Origin: an uncultured Christensenellaceae bacterium
GTDB lineage: Bacteria; Bacillota; Clostridia; Christensenellales; Aristaeellaceae
Direction of reading: 5' to 3'
Length of the DNA: 19,890 bases
NCBI GenBank assembly: GCA_905236495.1
Contig: CAJOPV010000150.1
Span: 1 to 19,890, forward strand
Shown: in pieces, positions 1 through 9,250 of the stretch
How the letters are laid out: every line of letters starts with the position of its first letter
Numbering within the stretch: position 1 is the first letter of the stretch
Made by a program: the position numbers and the translations under genes
The notes under the pieces: model-generated
Told to the model about the DNA's origin: nothing
The model's database searches: none
What the model saw: only the letters and a program-made list of their open reading frames with translations

Positions 1-2369
1 ACCTCATAGGCCTTTTCCTTGCCTAAATACTGGAATTCCTCCAGCATTTCATCGGTGGTCTTGAAATACAGCGGGGGCTGGCTGTCGGCGTCGTTATAGC
101 CCTGCCCCGCCTGGATGATGGAGCGGAAAACGGCGTCCTCCGGGTCCAGGAAATGCACGTCCCCGGTGGCGCATACCGGGATGCCCAGCTTTTCCCCCAG
201 CCGCACGATGCGCCTGTTGTATTCCCGCAGGGCCTCTTCGTTTTCCACCCGGCCCTCCCGGATGAGGAATTCGTTGTTGCCCAGGGGCTGGATCTCCAGG
301 TAATCGTAAAACCGGGCGATTTTCGCCAGCCTTTCATCGCTGGCTCCCTCCACCATGGCGCTGTAAAGCTCCCCCGATTCGCAGGCAGAGCCCACGATGA
401 TATCCTTGCGGTACTTTTGCAGCACCGCCCGGGGGATATGGGGCCGGCGCTTGAAATATTTGAGATGGCTTTCGGAGATCATGTGGTTCAGGTTCGTCAT
501 GCCGTCCTGGCTGGCGGCTAACAGCACCACGTGCCAGGCGCTGCCCAGGGTGCAGCCTGCGCCGATCTGATTCAGATCCCGCAGGGTGCGGGCGCCCTTT
601 TTCCTGGCCTCGTCCATCATCCGGGCCAGGCATTGGGCGGTGGCGGCGGCGTCGTTGACGGCCCGGTGGGCGTCCTTTAAGGATACGCCCAGCCGCTTGC
701 ATACCGATCCCAGCCGATGGGATTTCAATTCGGGATACAGCTTCCTTGCCAGCGTCAGGGTATCCACCTGGGGCGCGTCGTAGGTCATATCCAGGCGCTT
801 TAATTCGCTGGCCAGGATGGAGCAGTCGAATTTGGCGTTGTGGGCGGCGATGGGGCAGCCGTCCATGAATTTGAGCAGCTTGGGCAGAAGCTCGGCGGCG
901 GGGGGCTTATCCCGCAGCATCTGATCGGAAATATGGGTGATTTCCGTGATCCGGGGAGGCAGCAGCATGCCGGGGTTCACCAATTCCCCGAAGGAATCCA
1001 CCACCTGCCCGTTCTGCAGCTTCACCGCCCCGATCTCGATGATGCGGTCCTTGGCGGTGTTGAGGCCGGTGGTTTCAAAGTCCAGCACGATGATGGGGTC
1101 GTCCAGGCCCCATTCCTTTTCGCCGGTCACCGCCTCGTCGTCGTCGGTCAGATACCCTTCCACCCCGGGCAGCAGCTTGATCCCGTATTTTTTCGCCGCG
1201 CCGAAGGCCTCCGGGAAGGCCTGCACCACCCCGTGATCCGTGATGGCGATGGCCTCATGGCCCCATTCCGCCGCCCGCTGGATCAGGGCGGTTGCGGAGG
1301 AAACGGCATCCATGTTGCTCATCTGGGTGTGCAGGTGCAGCTCGATCCGCTTCTCCTCGGCCTTGTCCTCCCGCCTGGGCAGCGCGCATTCCATGATGTC
1401 CCGCACCATCAGGGTGGTTTCATGGGAGAAGTTATCATACTGGGTTTCACCCCGGACCAGAACGCCCAGGCCGGGCTTTACGGCCTTTACCACCTTTTGC
1501 ACCGCGTCCCGCTCCTCGTCGGTGATGGGCGGCGCGTCCTCCTCGTCCTTGCGGCGGCGGGGCCGATAGCGCAGGAAAGCCTTGCAGCGGATGGTGCTGG
1601 TGTAATCCGTCACCAGGAAGGAAAGCAGCACCATTTCGCCGCCGGAAATCTCCTTATCCTCCGCAGAGAGCACCTTGCCGCGGATCACGGCAAGGCCCGT
1701 ATCGTCGGTCAGCTCCCGGATCGCCACCGGGGGATCGGCGATGGCCCGGCCCTTGATGCGCATGTCCCGTTCCTTGGGCGGCTCGGCTTGCATCTGGGCC
1801 GCCAGCTCCTCGTAGCGCTGGGCCCGCTCCGCCGCCACCCGGTCCTGCTCCTGCCGCTCCATCTGCAGTTGCCTCAGGCGCTTTTCCTCGTCCCCGCACA
1901 CCTTTAAGGCCACTTCCGTATCCAGGCGGAACACGTCCTTGATCGCCAGGGCCAATTGCTCCGCGGCGCCTTGCCGTTCCATGAAGCGGCAGGCGAATTC
2001 GTCCGGCAGCTCCAATGTCACCCGCCCGTTTCCCGGCGTCCAGCGCATGTCGAACTCCCAGGAGGCCGCCGCCGGATACCGCCGGATCAGGAAATGATTC
2101 AGGGGCGCGCAGTATTTGTCCGGGTTCTGCAAAAATTCCTTGGCTAAGGCGGGGGAGGCCACCCGCAGCGAGAAATTCAGCCCCGGGAAGGCCTGAGCAA
2201 GGGTTTTCTTGATCTCGAAAAAGCCCTTTTCCCCGATGAGGACATCGGAGAGAAAGGAGATGTACGCCTTGTTTTCACTTTTTACGTACCGCACCCGCTC
2301 GATGGCGATTTTGCCTTCCGTTTCGGGCAGCGCCTGGGATACGGCCCGGAGCAATTCATCATACGTCAT
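1..2369 (-). CDS. polC: DNA polymerase III alpha subunit, PolC type (N-terminal part; 3' end beyond the left edge)
   Basis: Replicative DNA polymerase of Gram-positive type, the catalytic subunit of the replisome. I read 789 codons from the minus strand, beginning at ATG 2369 behind an AAAGGAAA ribosome site; the family is usually about 1,400-1,450 residues, so roughly the N-terminal half is visible. Order seen: an N-terminal domain (about 1-210), an OB-fold segment (about 215-305), the first part of the PHP domain with the ELHLHT motif at 343-348, then an inserted DEDD 3'-5' proofreading exonuclease starting with DFETTGLN at 430 and ending near 590, then the resumed PHP domain to the edge. 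A PHP domain interrupted by the exonuclease is diagnostic of PolC rather than DnaE. No frameshift or intein was seen. It is the last gene of the isoprenoid/lipid string, separated from ispG by a gap holding a gene remnant. The palm and fingers domains are outside the window. Confidence 0.96.
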   Translation of the reverse strand, partial: MTYDELLRAVSQALPETEGKIAIERVRYVKSENKAYISFLSDVLIGEKGFFEIKKTLAQAFPGLNFSLRVASPALAKEFLQNPDKYCAPLNHFLIRRYPAAASWEFDMRWTPGNGRVTLELPDEFACRFMERQGAAEQLALAIKDVFRLDTEVALKVCGDEEKRLRQLQMERQEQDRVAAERAQRYEELAAQMQAEPPKERDMRIKGRAIADPPVAIRELTDDTGLAVIRGKVLSAEDKEISGGEMVLLSFLVTDYTSTIRCKAFLRYRPRRRKDEEDAPPITDEERDAVQKVVKAVKPGLGVLVRGETQYDNFSHETTLMVRDIMECALPRREDKAEEKRIELHLHTQMSNMDAVSSATALIQRAAEWGHEAIAITDHGVVQAFPEAFGAAKKYGIKLLPGVEGYLTDDDEAVTGEKEWGLDDPIIVLDFETTGLNTAKDRIIEIGAVKLQNGQVVDSFGELVNPGMLLPPRITEITHISDQMLRDKPPAAELLPKLLKFMDGCPIAAHNAKFDCSILASELKRLDMTYDAPQVDTLTLARKLYPELKSHRLGSVCKRLGVSLKDAHRAVNDAAATAQCLARMMDEARKKGARTLRDLNQIGAGCTLGSAWHVVLLAASQDGMTNLNHMISESHLKYFKRRPHIPRAVLQKYRKDIIVGSACESGELYSAMVEGASDERLAKIARFYDYLEIQPLGNNEFLIREGRVENEEALREYNRRIVRLGEKLGIPVCATGDVHFLDPEDAVFRSIIQAGQGYNDADSQPPLYFKTTDEMLEEFQYLGKEKAYE

Positions 2370-2432
2370 GGCTGGTTTCCTTTGCTTGGCGTTGAGGAGG
2401 GGGAAAGTGCCTCGATATCATAGAGCTTGTCA

Positions 2433-2602
2433 TTACGCTTTTTTAGGACAATTCTTTACACGCTCCATGCAGAGAATGCATTCTGTGCCGTTCTTCCGGC
2501 TTCGTGAATTGTCTGTTACACCGACATTCATCGGAAAAACCTGGTTGCACTTTCCGCAATTGATGCATTTGTCTTTATTGCATTTGATGAAAACCAGATC
2601 CG

Positions 2603-2606
<4 letters not shown>
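2433..2606 (-). pseudogene. Remnant of a 4Fe-4S ferredoxin-like protein (C-terminal end)
   Basis: This minus-strand frame encodes 57 residues ending at TAA 2435-2433. It contains the two cysteine motifs of a bacterial-type 2[4Fe-4S] domain, each damaged. Cluster motif one reads CINCGKCNQVFP (residues 14-25, counted from a TTG at 2606), with Phe24 where the fourth Cys is expected (codon TTT). Motif two reads CILCMERVKNCP (43-54), with Arg49 where the third Cys is expected (codon CGT). Both changes are one base away from TGT. The spacer between the motifs and the CPM/CPKKA style resemble the C-terminal ends of clostridial polyferredoxin or NapH-like membrane proteins; that family assignment is from memory. 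No ATG or good ribosome site starts the frame; the only nearby option is a TTG overlapping the ispG stop. Hand-counted GC over 2441-2600 is about 42%, well below the flanking genes. I read it as a decayed, truncated gene. A small coupled protein using TTG is a less likely alternative. Confidence 0.72.
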
Positions 2607-3658
<1,052 letters not shown>

Positions 3659-3868
3659 TGTTCGCCGCTTCCTTTCGTGAGGGGGAACGGCGGGGGCCTC
3701 TTCGGCCTCCCGATCCCCCGAACCGGGGTGGTTCCCATCCCGGCCCCATTTTTCTGTCATGTGCCGTCGCTTTCGGACGTTTGGCTTATCTGGCGGATAT
3801 TGCCGGATGCGCCGTGCCCGCTTGTTCGCTGCCGGGATAGGAGGGAGGAACTCCCCTGCCCCGGTCCG
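3659..3868. other. 210-nt gap between rseP and ispG, no gene seen
   Basis: I see no credible coding frame here; the open frames are GC-rich shadows. On the minus strand several short GC-rich inverted repeats occur, for example GGGAG/CTCCC around 3848-3860, and a stem built on GGCC/GGCC with a five-base loop around 3690-3706, just upstream of the ispG ribosome site. None is followed by a clear T-run, so I do not call a terminator. No promoter of good quality was found. Confidence 0.5.
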
Positions 3869-4963
3869 TTATCGGAATATCCTGAGGATATCCTTATAGG
3901 TCATTACCAGCATCAGCCCCATCAGCAGCACGAAGCCGGCGGTATGCACCCAGGCCTCGGCCTTCCGGGGCACGGGCTTGCGGCGGATGCCCTCCACCAG
4001 TAAAAATACCAGGCGGCTGCCGTCCAGCCCCGGGATGGGCAGCAGGTTGAACAGGCCTAAATTCACGGAGATGAGCACCAGCAGCTCGGCGTAGGTGAGA
4101 AAGCCGGATTCCTTCGTTTCCTCGGCGATGAGCTGCACGATGCCCACCGGCCCGGCGCTTTCCTCAAAGCCCTTGCCGGTGGTTAGCAGATCCTTGAGCG
4201 CGCCTAATATGCTGCCCCCTGCCTGGACGCAGTAATCCGCCCCCAGCTGAATGGCCCGGGGGAGGGATACGGCGGTATAAACGGGATGATAGCCGGTATT
4301 CAGGTTCACGCCGATGAGATAGCGGTTCAGCGCCTCGTCGTACCGGGGGGTCACGGTCAGGGCCTGATCCCCGCCTTCCCGCCGGACGGTGACGGACAGG
4401 GCCCCGTCCTGGGGATCGAAGCCGTTGATGAGGCCGGTGAGCTTAAAATCCGTGCCCGCCTGGTTGAGCCCCAGGGCGTCCGTGCCGTTGACGGCGACGA
4501 TGGCGTCTCCGACCTGGAAGCCCGCCTGATCGGCAGGGCCGCCGGCGGTAACGGAGGCTACGGTGGCGTAATCGTAATACCCCTTCGTATCCTCGCCTAC
4601 GCCCAGATACAGCCCCACCGCCACCAGGAAGGCCAGCACAAAGTTCATGCCGGGGCCCATCAGCACCGTCACCACCCGGCGCCATACGGCGTAATTGCCG
4701 AAGGCTCGGGGGTCGTTTTTCGCTTCCCTGCCGTCGATATCGTCCTCGCCGTAAAACATGCAGTAGCCCCCGGCGGGGATCAGCCGGAGAAAAAACTCCG
4801 TTTCATGCTTTTTGCTTTTCCAGGACAGGATCTTGGGGCCGAACCCAATGGCAAATTCCTTCACCGGGATGCCCGTCAGCCGGGCTGCAAAAAAATGCCC
4901 GCCCTCGTGCACCGTCACCAGGATGCCCAGCAGCAAAAGGGCCGCCAGTATATAGAAAACCAT
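3869..4963 (-). CDS. rseP: Site-2 membrane metalloprotease (RseP/RasP/YaeL family)
   Basis: Intramembrane zinc protease that cuts membrane-embedded substrates such as anti-sigma factors and signal-peptide remnants. The product is 364 residues. The first membrane helix carries the zinc motif HEGGH (His19, Glu20, His23). A PDZ domain occupies roughly the middle third. The C-terminal part has the LLPIPGLDG motif, matching the NPDG-type third zinc ligand region, followed by a final hydrophobic helix near the end. I chose ATG 4963 because AGGAGG lies 6 nt upstream; starting at 4981 would place that site inside the gene. It sits between dxr and ispG, the usual clostridial position, with a gap of 143 nt from dxr. 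The substrate is not evident; no anti-sigma factor gene is in the window. In Bacillus the equivalent RasP cleaves RsiW and FtsL (family knowledge). Confidence 0.94.
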   Translation of the reverse strand: MVFYILAALLLLGILVTVHEGGHFFAARLTGIPVKEFAIGFGPKILSWKSKKHETEFFLRLIPAGGYCMFYGEDDIDGREAKNDPRAFGNYAVWRRVVTVLMGPGMNFVLAFLVAVGLYLGVGEDTKGYYDYATVASVTAGGPADQAGFQVGDAIVAVNGTDALGLNQAGTDFKLTGLINGFDPQDGALSVTVRREGGDQALTVTPRYDEALNRYLIGVNLNTGYHPVYTAVSLPRAIQLGADYCVQAGGSILGALKDLLTTGKGFEESAGPVGIVQLIAEETKESGFLTYAELLVLISVNLGLFNLLPIPGLDGSRLVFLLVEGIRRKPVPRKAEAWVHTAGFVLLMGLMLVMTYKDILRIFR

Positions 4964-5106
4964 AAAAGCCTCCTGTTTCAATCAAAGTCAAAGGGGCAAC
5001 CGAGGAAGGAGGTAAAAATATTTGAAGAATGAATCATGGAATGAGGTAAAAAACTTCACCCTTCCGCCTTCAGCTTTGCCCTCCTGCCCGGTTCTGCTCT
5101 CCAGCC

Positions 5107-6273
5107 CTATGTTATGCGTGCTGAGGGCGTTTCATCCAGCAGCCGCCTTGCCGTTTCCCGGGCCAGGGCGTCTGCCCGGTCGATATCGCTCAGGTCCCGG
5201 GCGGGCAAATGCCCGTGCCGGTCCAGGGCGGAACGGACGATTTCCGGGATACGCCCGAAGGGGATCTGCCGCCGCAGGAAGGCAAAGCAGGCTTCCTCGT
5301 TGGCGGCGTTTAATACGCAGCAGGCCGCGCCCCCCTGCCGCAGCGCCTCGTAGGCCATAGCAAGGGCGGGGAATTTATCCGTATCCGGCCTTTCAAAGGT
5401 CAAATGCCGCAGGGCGAACAGGTCCAGCTCTTCCGCCCCGGTGGAAAGCCTCTCCGGGTAGCTCATGGCGTAGAGGATGGGCAGCCGCATATCCGGCGCC
5501 CCCAGCTGGGCGATCACCGCCCCATCCCGGAACTGTACGGCGGAATGGACGATGGACTGGGGATGCACCACCACCTGAATCTGCTCCGGCCTTGCGGAAA
5601 AGAGCCACTTGGCCTCGATGATCTCCAGGGCTTTATTGAACATGCTGGCGCTGTCAACGGTGATCTTGGCCCCCATGCTCCAGGTGGGATGGCCCAGGGC
5701 CTGCTCCACGGTGGCGGCGCGCATGCTTTCCTTGGCCCAGGTGCGGAAGGGGCCGCCGGAAGCGGTGAGCAGGATCTTTTCATAGGCGTTGGGGCCCGCC
5801 CCCTGCAGGCATTGGAAAATGGCGCTGTGCTCACTGTCAACGGGCAGCAGGGTGGGGCCGTTTTCATCGGGCGGACAGGCCGCCATCACCATTTCGCCCC
5901 CGGCGACCAGCGTTTCCTTGTTGGCGAGCAGCACCCGCTTGCCCGACTGCCGGGCCGCCATCACGGCCTTGAGCCCTGCTACGCCCACCACCGCCGCCAG
6001 CACGTCGGGGCCGAGGGCCTCCCGGGCCACCTCTTCCAGGGCGTGGGGGCCGAAGCGGAATTCGCAGAAGGAAAGGTCTGACGGGACGGGGACCTCCTCC
6101 CCGGTCAGGGCTGCCAGCCGGGGACGAAACGCACGCACCTGCTCAAATAAAAGCGCCGCGTTTTTGTGGGCGGTGAGCGCCGTCACAAAAAAGCGGTCCG
6201 GGTGTAGAGCGATGACCTGCAGCGCCTGTTTGCCGATGGAGCCGGTGCTGCCCAAAATGGCGATGCCGCGCAT
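5107..6273 (-). CDS. dxr: 1-deoxy-D-xylulose 5-phosphate reductoisomerase
   Basis: First committed enzyme of the MEP isoprenoid pathway: it converts DXP to 2-C-methyl-D-erythritol 4-phosphate with NADPH and a divalent metal. The protein is 388 residues, the usual size. Visible features are the NADPH-binding GSTGSIG loop at 8-14, the metal/substrate motif PVDSEHSAIFQCL, the LTASGGPFR loop, HPTWSMGAKITVDSASMFNK, and VVHPQSIVHSAVQF, all well conserved; AANEEACFAFL lies in the C-terminal helical domain. ATG 6273 has AAAGGAG upstream. The cdsA stop is 15 nt upstream, indicating one transcript. This step is the fosmidomycin target in the family. No deviation in key residues was seen. Confidence 0.97.
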   Translation of the reverse strand: MRGIAILGSTGSIGKQALQVIALHPDRFFVTALTAHKNAALLFEQVRAFRPRLAALTGEEVPVPSDLSFCEFRFGPHALEEVAREALGPDVLAAVVGVAGLKAVMAARQSGKRVLLANKETLVAGGEMVMAACPPDENGPTLLPVDSEHSAIFQCLQGAGPNAYEKILLTASGGPFRTWAKESMRAATVEQALGHPTWSMGAKITVDSASMFNKALEIIEAKWLFSARPEQIQVVVHPQSIVHSAVQFRDGAVIAQLGAPDMRLPILYAMSYPERLSTGAEELDLFALRHLTFERPDTDKFPALAMAYEALRQGGAACCVLNAANEEACFAFLRRQIPFGRIPEIVRSALDRHGHLPARDLSDIDRADALARETARRLLDETPSARIT

Positions 6274-6288
6274 GAACTGCTCCTTTCC

Positions 6289-7104
6289 TCAGGCCGTGAG
6301 CAGGGTGAGATTCAGATACATATACATCACCACCGTGGCCCAATACACACTGTCCAGCCGATCCATCATGCCGCCGTGACCGGGGAAGATCTGGCTGAAA
6401 TCCTTGATGCCGCAGTGCCGCTTGATGAGGGAGGCGAAAAGATCCCCCATCTGCCCCGCCAGGCCCCCCGCGAGCCCCAGCAGCGGGAAATGCCAGAAGG
6501 GCTGATCCAGCGCCGCAAAGGCGGATACGCCGCCATAGCAGGCCATGGCGAAAAGCACGCTGCCCACCAGACCGGCGGCGGCGCCCTCCACCGATTTATG
6601 GGGGCTCACCTCGGGGCACAGCTTCCTTTTTCCCAGGCGGCTGCCGATGAAGTAGGCCAGGGTATCCCCTGCCAGGGGCACGCCGAAGGCCAGCAGCGTC
6701 AAAAGCAGCTGAAAGGGCCTGCCCGGGGCGTTCTGCAGCCCCAGCATGCACACGCCGGGCAGCAGGACACATAAAAGCGGCATGGCGGAAAGCAGGGTAT
6801 CCTCCAAGGTGGGGTGCGAGCGGAAAATCACGAAGGCGGAGATCAGGAAAAAGGCGCCTGCCATCAGGGGCATCAGCAGCCCTACGCTCCCCGCCGCGTT
6901 AAAGAGCACCAGGCTCAAAACCAGGCACAGCCAGCAGGGCCATTCCGCCACCCGATGGCCCGCCTGCTTCAGGGCCTTGAACACCTCGTACATGGCGCAG
7001 CAGATGGTGAGCATATACAGGATGGAAAACACCCAGCCCCCCATCCACAGGGCAAAGGCCAGCAGGGCGATGAGGCACAGGCCGGTAACGATTCTCTGAA
7101 TCAT
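6289..7104 (-). CDS. cdsA: Phosphatidate cytidylyltransferase (CDP-diacylglycerol synthase)
   Basis: Makes CDP-diacylglycerol from CTP and phosphatidic acid, the precursor of the main phospholipids, in the cytoplasmic membrane. The product is 271 residues, with several hydrophobic helices spread along the chain, typical of the family. The C-terminal signature is present: SLIKRHCGIKDF followed by PGHGG at 241-245 and the metal-binding DRLD at 248-251. It starts inside the end of uppS: the shared ATGA gives a 4-nt overlap, so the two are likely translationally coupled. dxr follows after 15 nt. The placement between uppS and dxr is the standard order in Firmicutes. Confidence 0.96.
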   Translation of the reverse strand: MIQRIVTGLCLIALLAFALWMGGWVFSILYMLTICCAMYEVFKALKQAGHRVAEWPCWLCLVLSLVLFNAAGSVGLLMPLMAGAFFLISAFVIFRSHPTLEDTLLSAMPLLCVLLPGVCMLGLQNAPGRPFQLLLTLLAFGVPLAGDTLAYFIGSRLGKRKLCPEVSPHKSVEGAAAGLVGSVLFAMACYGGVSAFAALDQPFWHFPLLGLAGGLAGQMGDLFASLIKRHCGIKDFSQIFPGHGGMMDRLDSVYWATVVMYMYLNLTLLTA

Positions 7105-7808
7105 GGGTTACGCCCCCCAAAGCGACGTTCTCTTCTTCCGAAGGCGTCCAGCGCCGCGTGATAATCCTTCAGGCCGAAATCGGGCCACAGCGTTTCCGGG
7201 AACAGGAATTCCGCGTAGGCGCATTGGAACAAAAGAAAATTGCTCAGCCGCATTTCCCCGCTGGTGCGGATCAAAAGGTCCACGTCGGGAAGCCCGGCGG
7301 TGTAAAGCTCCGAGGCCAGGACGTCTTCGGTGATATCCCCGGGATCGATCCGCCCTTCTGCGGCCTTCTTCGCCAGGGCTTTTGCAGCCCGCACCAATTC
7401 CGCCCGGCCCCCGTAGTTGATGGCGATATTCAGCTTCAGCCCCGTGTTGCCTTTCGTGCGCGCTTCCGCGTCGAAGAGAGCCCGGCGCTGCTTATCCGGC
7501 ATGCCGTCCTTATCTCCCAGGATGCGGATGCATACGTTTTTTTCGTCCAGCTCGTCGATCTCGCCGGTGAAATATTCCAAAAGCAGGCCCATCAGTGCTT
7601 CCACCTCCTGGGGGCTGCGCCGCCAGTTTTCGGTGGAAAAGGCATACAAAGAAAGGGCCTCGATGCCCAGATCGCTGCTTTCCCGGATGATGGCGCGCAG
7701 CGCCTCCACCCCCTTGCGGTGGCCCAGGGCCACCTGCAGCTTATGGGCTTTGGCCCAGCGGCCGTTGCCGTCCATGATGATGGCTACGTGACGGGGCAGG
7801 GCGGTCAT
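7101..7808 (-). CDS. uppS: Isoprenyl transferase (undecaprenyl diphosphate synthase, cis-prenyltransferase)
   Basis: Adds isopentenyl units in cis to farnesyl diphosphate to build the C55 lipid carrier for peptidoglycan and other wall polymers. The 235-residue protein has the DGNGRWAK motif with the catalytic Asp at 13, the GHRKGVEALR motif, SLYAFSTENWRRS, and the C-terminal RTSGEMRLSNFLLFQ signature ending in FLFPETLWPDF. The FLLFQ segment has Phe where FLLWQ is common, a mild change. The start overlaps the 68-residue upstream ORF by ATGA, and the stop overlaps cdsA by ATGA, so three genes are coupled. The exact chain length of the product cannot be told from sequence. Confidence 0.96.
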   Translation of the reverse strand: MTALPRHVAIIMDGNGRWAKAHKLQVALGHRKGVEALRAIIRESSDLGIEALSLYAFSTENWRRSPQEVEALMGLLLEYFTGEIDELDEKNVCIRILGDKDGMPDKQRRALFDAEARTKGNTGLKLNIAINYGGRAELVRAAKALAKKAAEGRIDPGDITEDVLASELYTAGLPDVDLLIRTSGEMRLSNFLLFQCAYAEFLFPETLWPDFGLKDYHAALDAFGRRERRFGGRNP

Positions 7809-8011
7809 TTTTCCTCGCTTTCCTGCGGCGATCCGTCATAAAACCGGGCCGCAATCCAGGTATCCCCCCGGCGGCAGAGCAGCCGCAGGGTGCCGTCCTG
7901 CCGCGGCCCTTCCTTCCGGGGGGCGGCGGTGACGGTCACCCGGGGCGCTTCGACGCCGGGGGGCAGGGTTGACAAAGCAATATCCAGGGGCAGGCCGCAG
8001 AGCTCCTTCAT
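7805..8011 (-). CDS. Small unknown protein, 68 residues, coupled between frr and uppS
   Basis: I do not recognise a named family. The frame is held in place by overlaps on both sides: its ATG shares one base with the frr stop (TGATG), and its TGA overlaps the uppS start by four bases (ATGA). The ribosome site GGAGG lies inside the last codons of frr, about 5 nt before the ATG. This arrangement argues that it is a real, translated gene. The N-terminal half, reading GLPLDIALSTLPPG, loosely resembles the start of a PASTA domain. The C-terminal half (TLRLLCRRGDTWIAARF) looks like paired beta strands, and the end is acidic. There is no signal peptide, membrane helix or cysteine motif. From position it could act with ribosome recycling or the carrier-lipid pathway, but that is guesswork. 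Confidence 0.75.
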   Translation of the reverse strand: MKELCGLPLDIALSTLPPGVEAPRVTVTAAPRKEGPRQDGTLRLLCRRGDTWIAARFYDGSPQESEEK

Positions 8012-8568
8012 CAGACCTCCATGATCTCCTTTTCCTTTTCGGCGGCGATCTTATCCACGTCCTTGATCTGGGCGTCGGTGAGCTTTTGCAGATCGTCCTC
8101 GGCCTTGCGCTGATCGTCCTCAGTGATCTGGGAATCCTTCTTGAGCCGCTTAATTTGCTCCATGGCGTCCCGGCGGGTGTTGCGCATAGCCACCTTCGCT
8201 TCCTCGGCGCTCTTGCGCACCACCTTGGTCAGTTCCCTGCGGCGCTCCTCGTTCAGCTCCGGCACCACCAGGCGGATGAGCTTGCCGTCGTTGGAGGGGT
8301 TCAGCCCCAGGTCGCTCTTCTGGATGGCCTTTTCCACCAGGGGGATGGCCTTGGGGTCCCACAGGGCGATGGTGAGAAGCCTTGGCTCGGGGCTGTTGAT
8401 GTTGCCCATCTGCTTCAGGGGCGTTTGGGTGCCGTAATAATCCACCACGATCTTATCCAGGATCTGGGGATTGGCTCGCCCGGCCCGCAGGGACAGCATA
8501 TCCTTCTGATAAAATTCTTTGGTTTTTTCCATTTTGGCCTTGGCGTTGTCGATCACTGCGCGGTACAT
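8011..8568 (-). CDS. frr: Ribosome recycling factor
   Basis: With EF-G, splits the post-termination 70S ribosome so that subunits and mRNA can be reused. The 185-residue length is standard. The sequence fits the family throughout: an N-terminal region with LSLRAGRANPQILDKI and YYGTQTPLKQMGNI, the central domain starting SPEPRLLTIALWD, and a long charged C-terminal helix with VVRKSAEEAKVAMRNTRRDA. ATG 8568 has GGAGGG a few bases upstream. It is the first gene of the minus-strand string and directly precedes the 68-residue ORF and uppS. pyrH, often just upstream of frr, is not in the window; a RibF-like gene is there instead. Confidence 0.97.
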   Translation of the reverse strand: MYRAVIDNAKAKMEKTKEFYQKDMLSLRAGRANPQILDKIVVDYYGTQTPLKQMGNINSPEPRLLTIALWDPKAIPLVEKAIQKSDLGLNPSNDGKLIRLVVPELNEERRRELTKVVRKSAEEAKVAMRNTRRDAMEQIKRLKKDSQITEDDQRKAEDDLQKLTDAQIKDVDKIAAEKEKEIMEV

Positions 8569-8604
8569 ATCATTCCCTCCGTTTCGATTCGATTGGCTTC
8601 CTCT

Positions 8605-8633
8605 ATTTTACTCTTTTTTAGCCCGTTAGGCAA
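8605..8633 (-). promoter_or_regulatory. Candidate sigma-A-type promoter for the frr-uppS-cdsA-dxr-rseP-ispG-polC string
   Basis: On the minus strand TTGCCT (8633-8628) is followed, after exactly 17 nt, by TAAAAT (8610-8605). Transcription would start near 8598, giving a leader of about 30 nt before frr. It sits in the short AT-rich gap between the ribF-like stop and frr. Called from consensus match and spacing only. Confidence 0.6.
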
Positions 8634-8645
8634 TAGTTTCAACAT

Positions 8646-9209
8646 TTATTTATAGCCTTGGGTGAACCGTGCCCGCATGTCCGCAGGCACAGGCCGGCCC
8701 AGCATGCTTTCCGCCGCCGCCCAATCCTGCCGCAGCAGGGCGAAACGCAGGGCGGTGGTGGAAATGCGGCTGCCGTCGGGCAGCGTAACGGGAGGCACCA
8801 CCGTGAGCCCCACGCCGGCGCTTTCGCACATCCGGGCAAGGTCGGCTACGCCCCAGGCGCCCCGGTAGCCGAAGCGGTGATCGTCTCCGCAGATCACGTG
8901 GCGGGCGTGAAGGCGCTCCAGCACCACGGCGCGGAAGAAATCCTCCCCGCTCATACGGCGCATGGCCTCGTCAAAGGGGCTGACAGCCACCTGATCCGCC
9001 CCCGCGGCCCGGAGCAACGCTTCCCGCTCCCGGAGCGTCGTCAGGCTTTCGCCTTTGTCCCCCGGAGCAGTGGAAAAGGTGTGCACGCAGACGATGAGGC
9101 CCTCCGCCTGAGCGATCCTGCGGGCGGATTGCACCAGGGCCAGATGCCCCCGGTGCACCCCGTCAAAAAAGCCCAGGCATACCGCCGCGCCCCGTTCCTC
9201 CGCCGCCAT
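8646..9209 (-). CDS. ribF: FAD synthetase-type protein (RibF N-terminal module only)
   Basis: Resembles the ATP:FMN adenylyltransferase half of bifunctional RibF, which makes FAD from FMN. From ATG 9209 the product is 187 residues. It has the nucleotidyltransferase motif GFFDGVHRGH near the N-terminus, GDDHRFGYRG in the middle (family GxDFRFG), and ISTTALRFALL followed by a short helix and LGRP near the end. In the usual 300-310 residue RibF a riboflavin kinase domain begins just after LGRP; here only about 14 residues follow before TAA. No kinase-like sequence follows in another frame before frr. ATG 9209 was chosen because homology starts there and AAGGG lies 6 nt upstream; a longer frame to 9350 covers promoter-like DNA. 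The gene could be a naturally single-domain FAD synthetase or a truncated RibF. It has its own candidate promoter. Confidence 0.85.
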   Translation of the reverse strand: MAAEERGAAVCLGFFDGVHRGHLALVQSARRIAQAEGLIVCVHTFSTAPGDKGESLTTLREREALLRAAGADQVAVSPFDEAMRRMSGEDFFRAVVLERLHARHVICGDDHRFGYRGAWGVADLARMCESAGVGLTVVPPVTLPDGSRISTTALRFALLRQDWAAAESMLGRPVPADMRARFTQGYK

Positions 9210-9250
9210 GGGATCCCTTCTTCCGCTGCTTCGTTTTTCTTCCGAAAGGT

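Noticed and set aside
840..1907. A 355-residue plus-strand open frame opposite polC
   Set aside because: Antisense shadow of a well-conserved gene; the translation is low-information and His/Gly/Leu-rich.
3659..3868. Possible terminator or riboswitch between rseP and ispG
   Set aside because: Short GC-rich stems exist but there is no T-run and no known riboswitch core was recognised.
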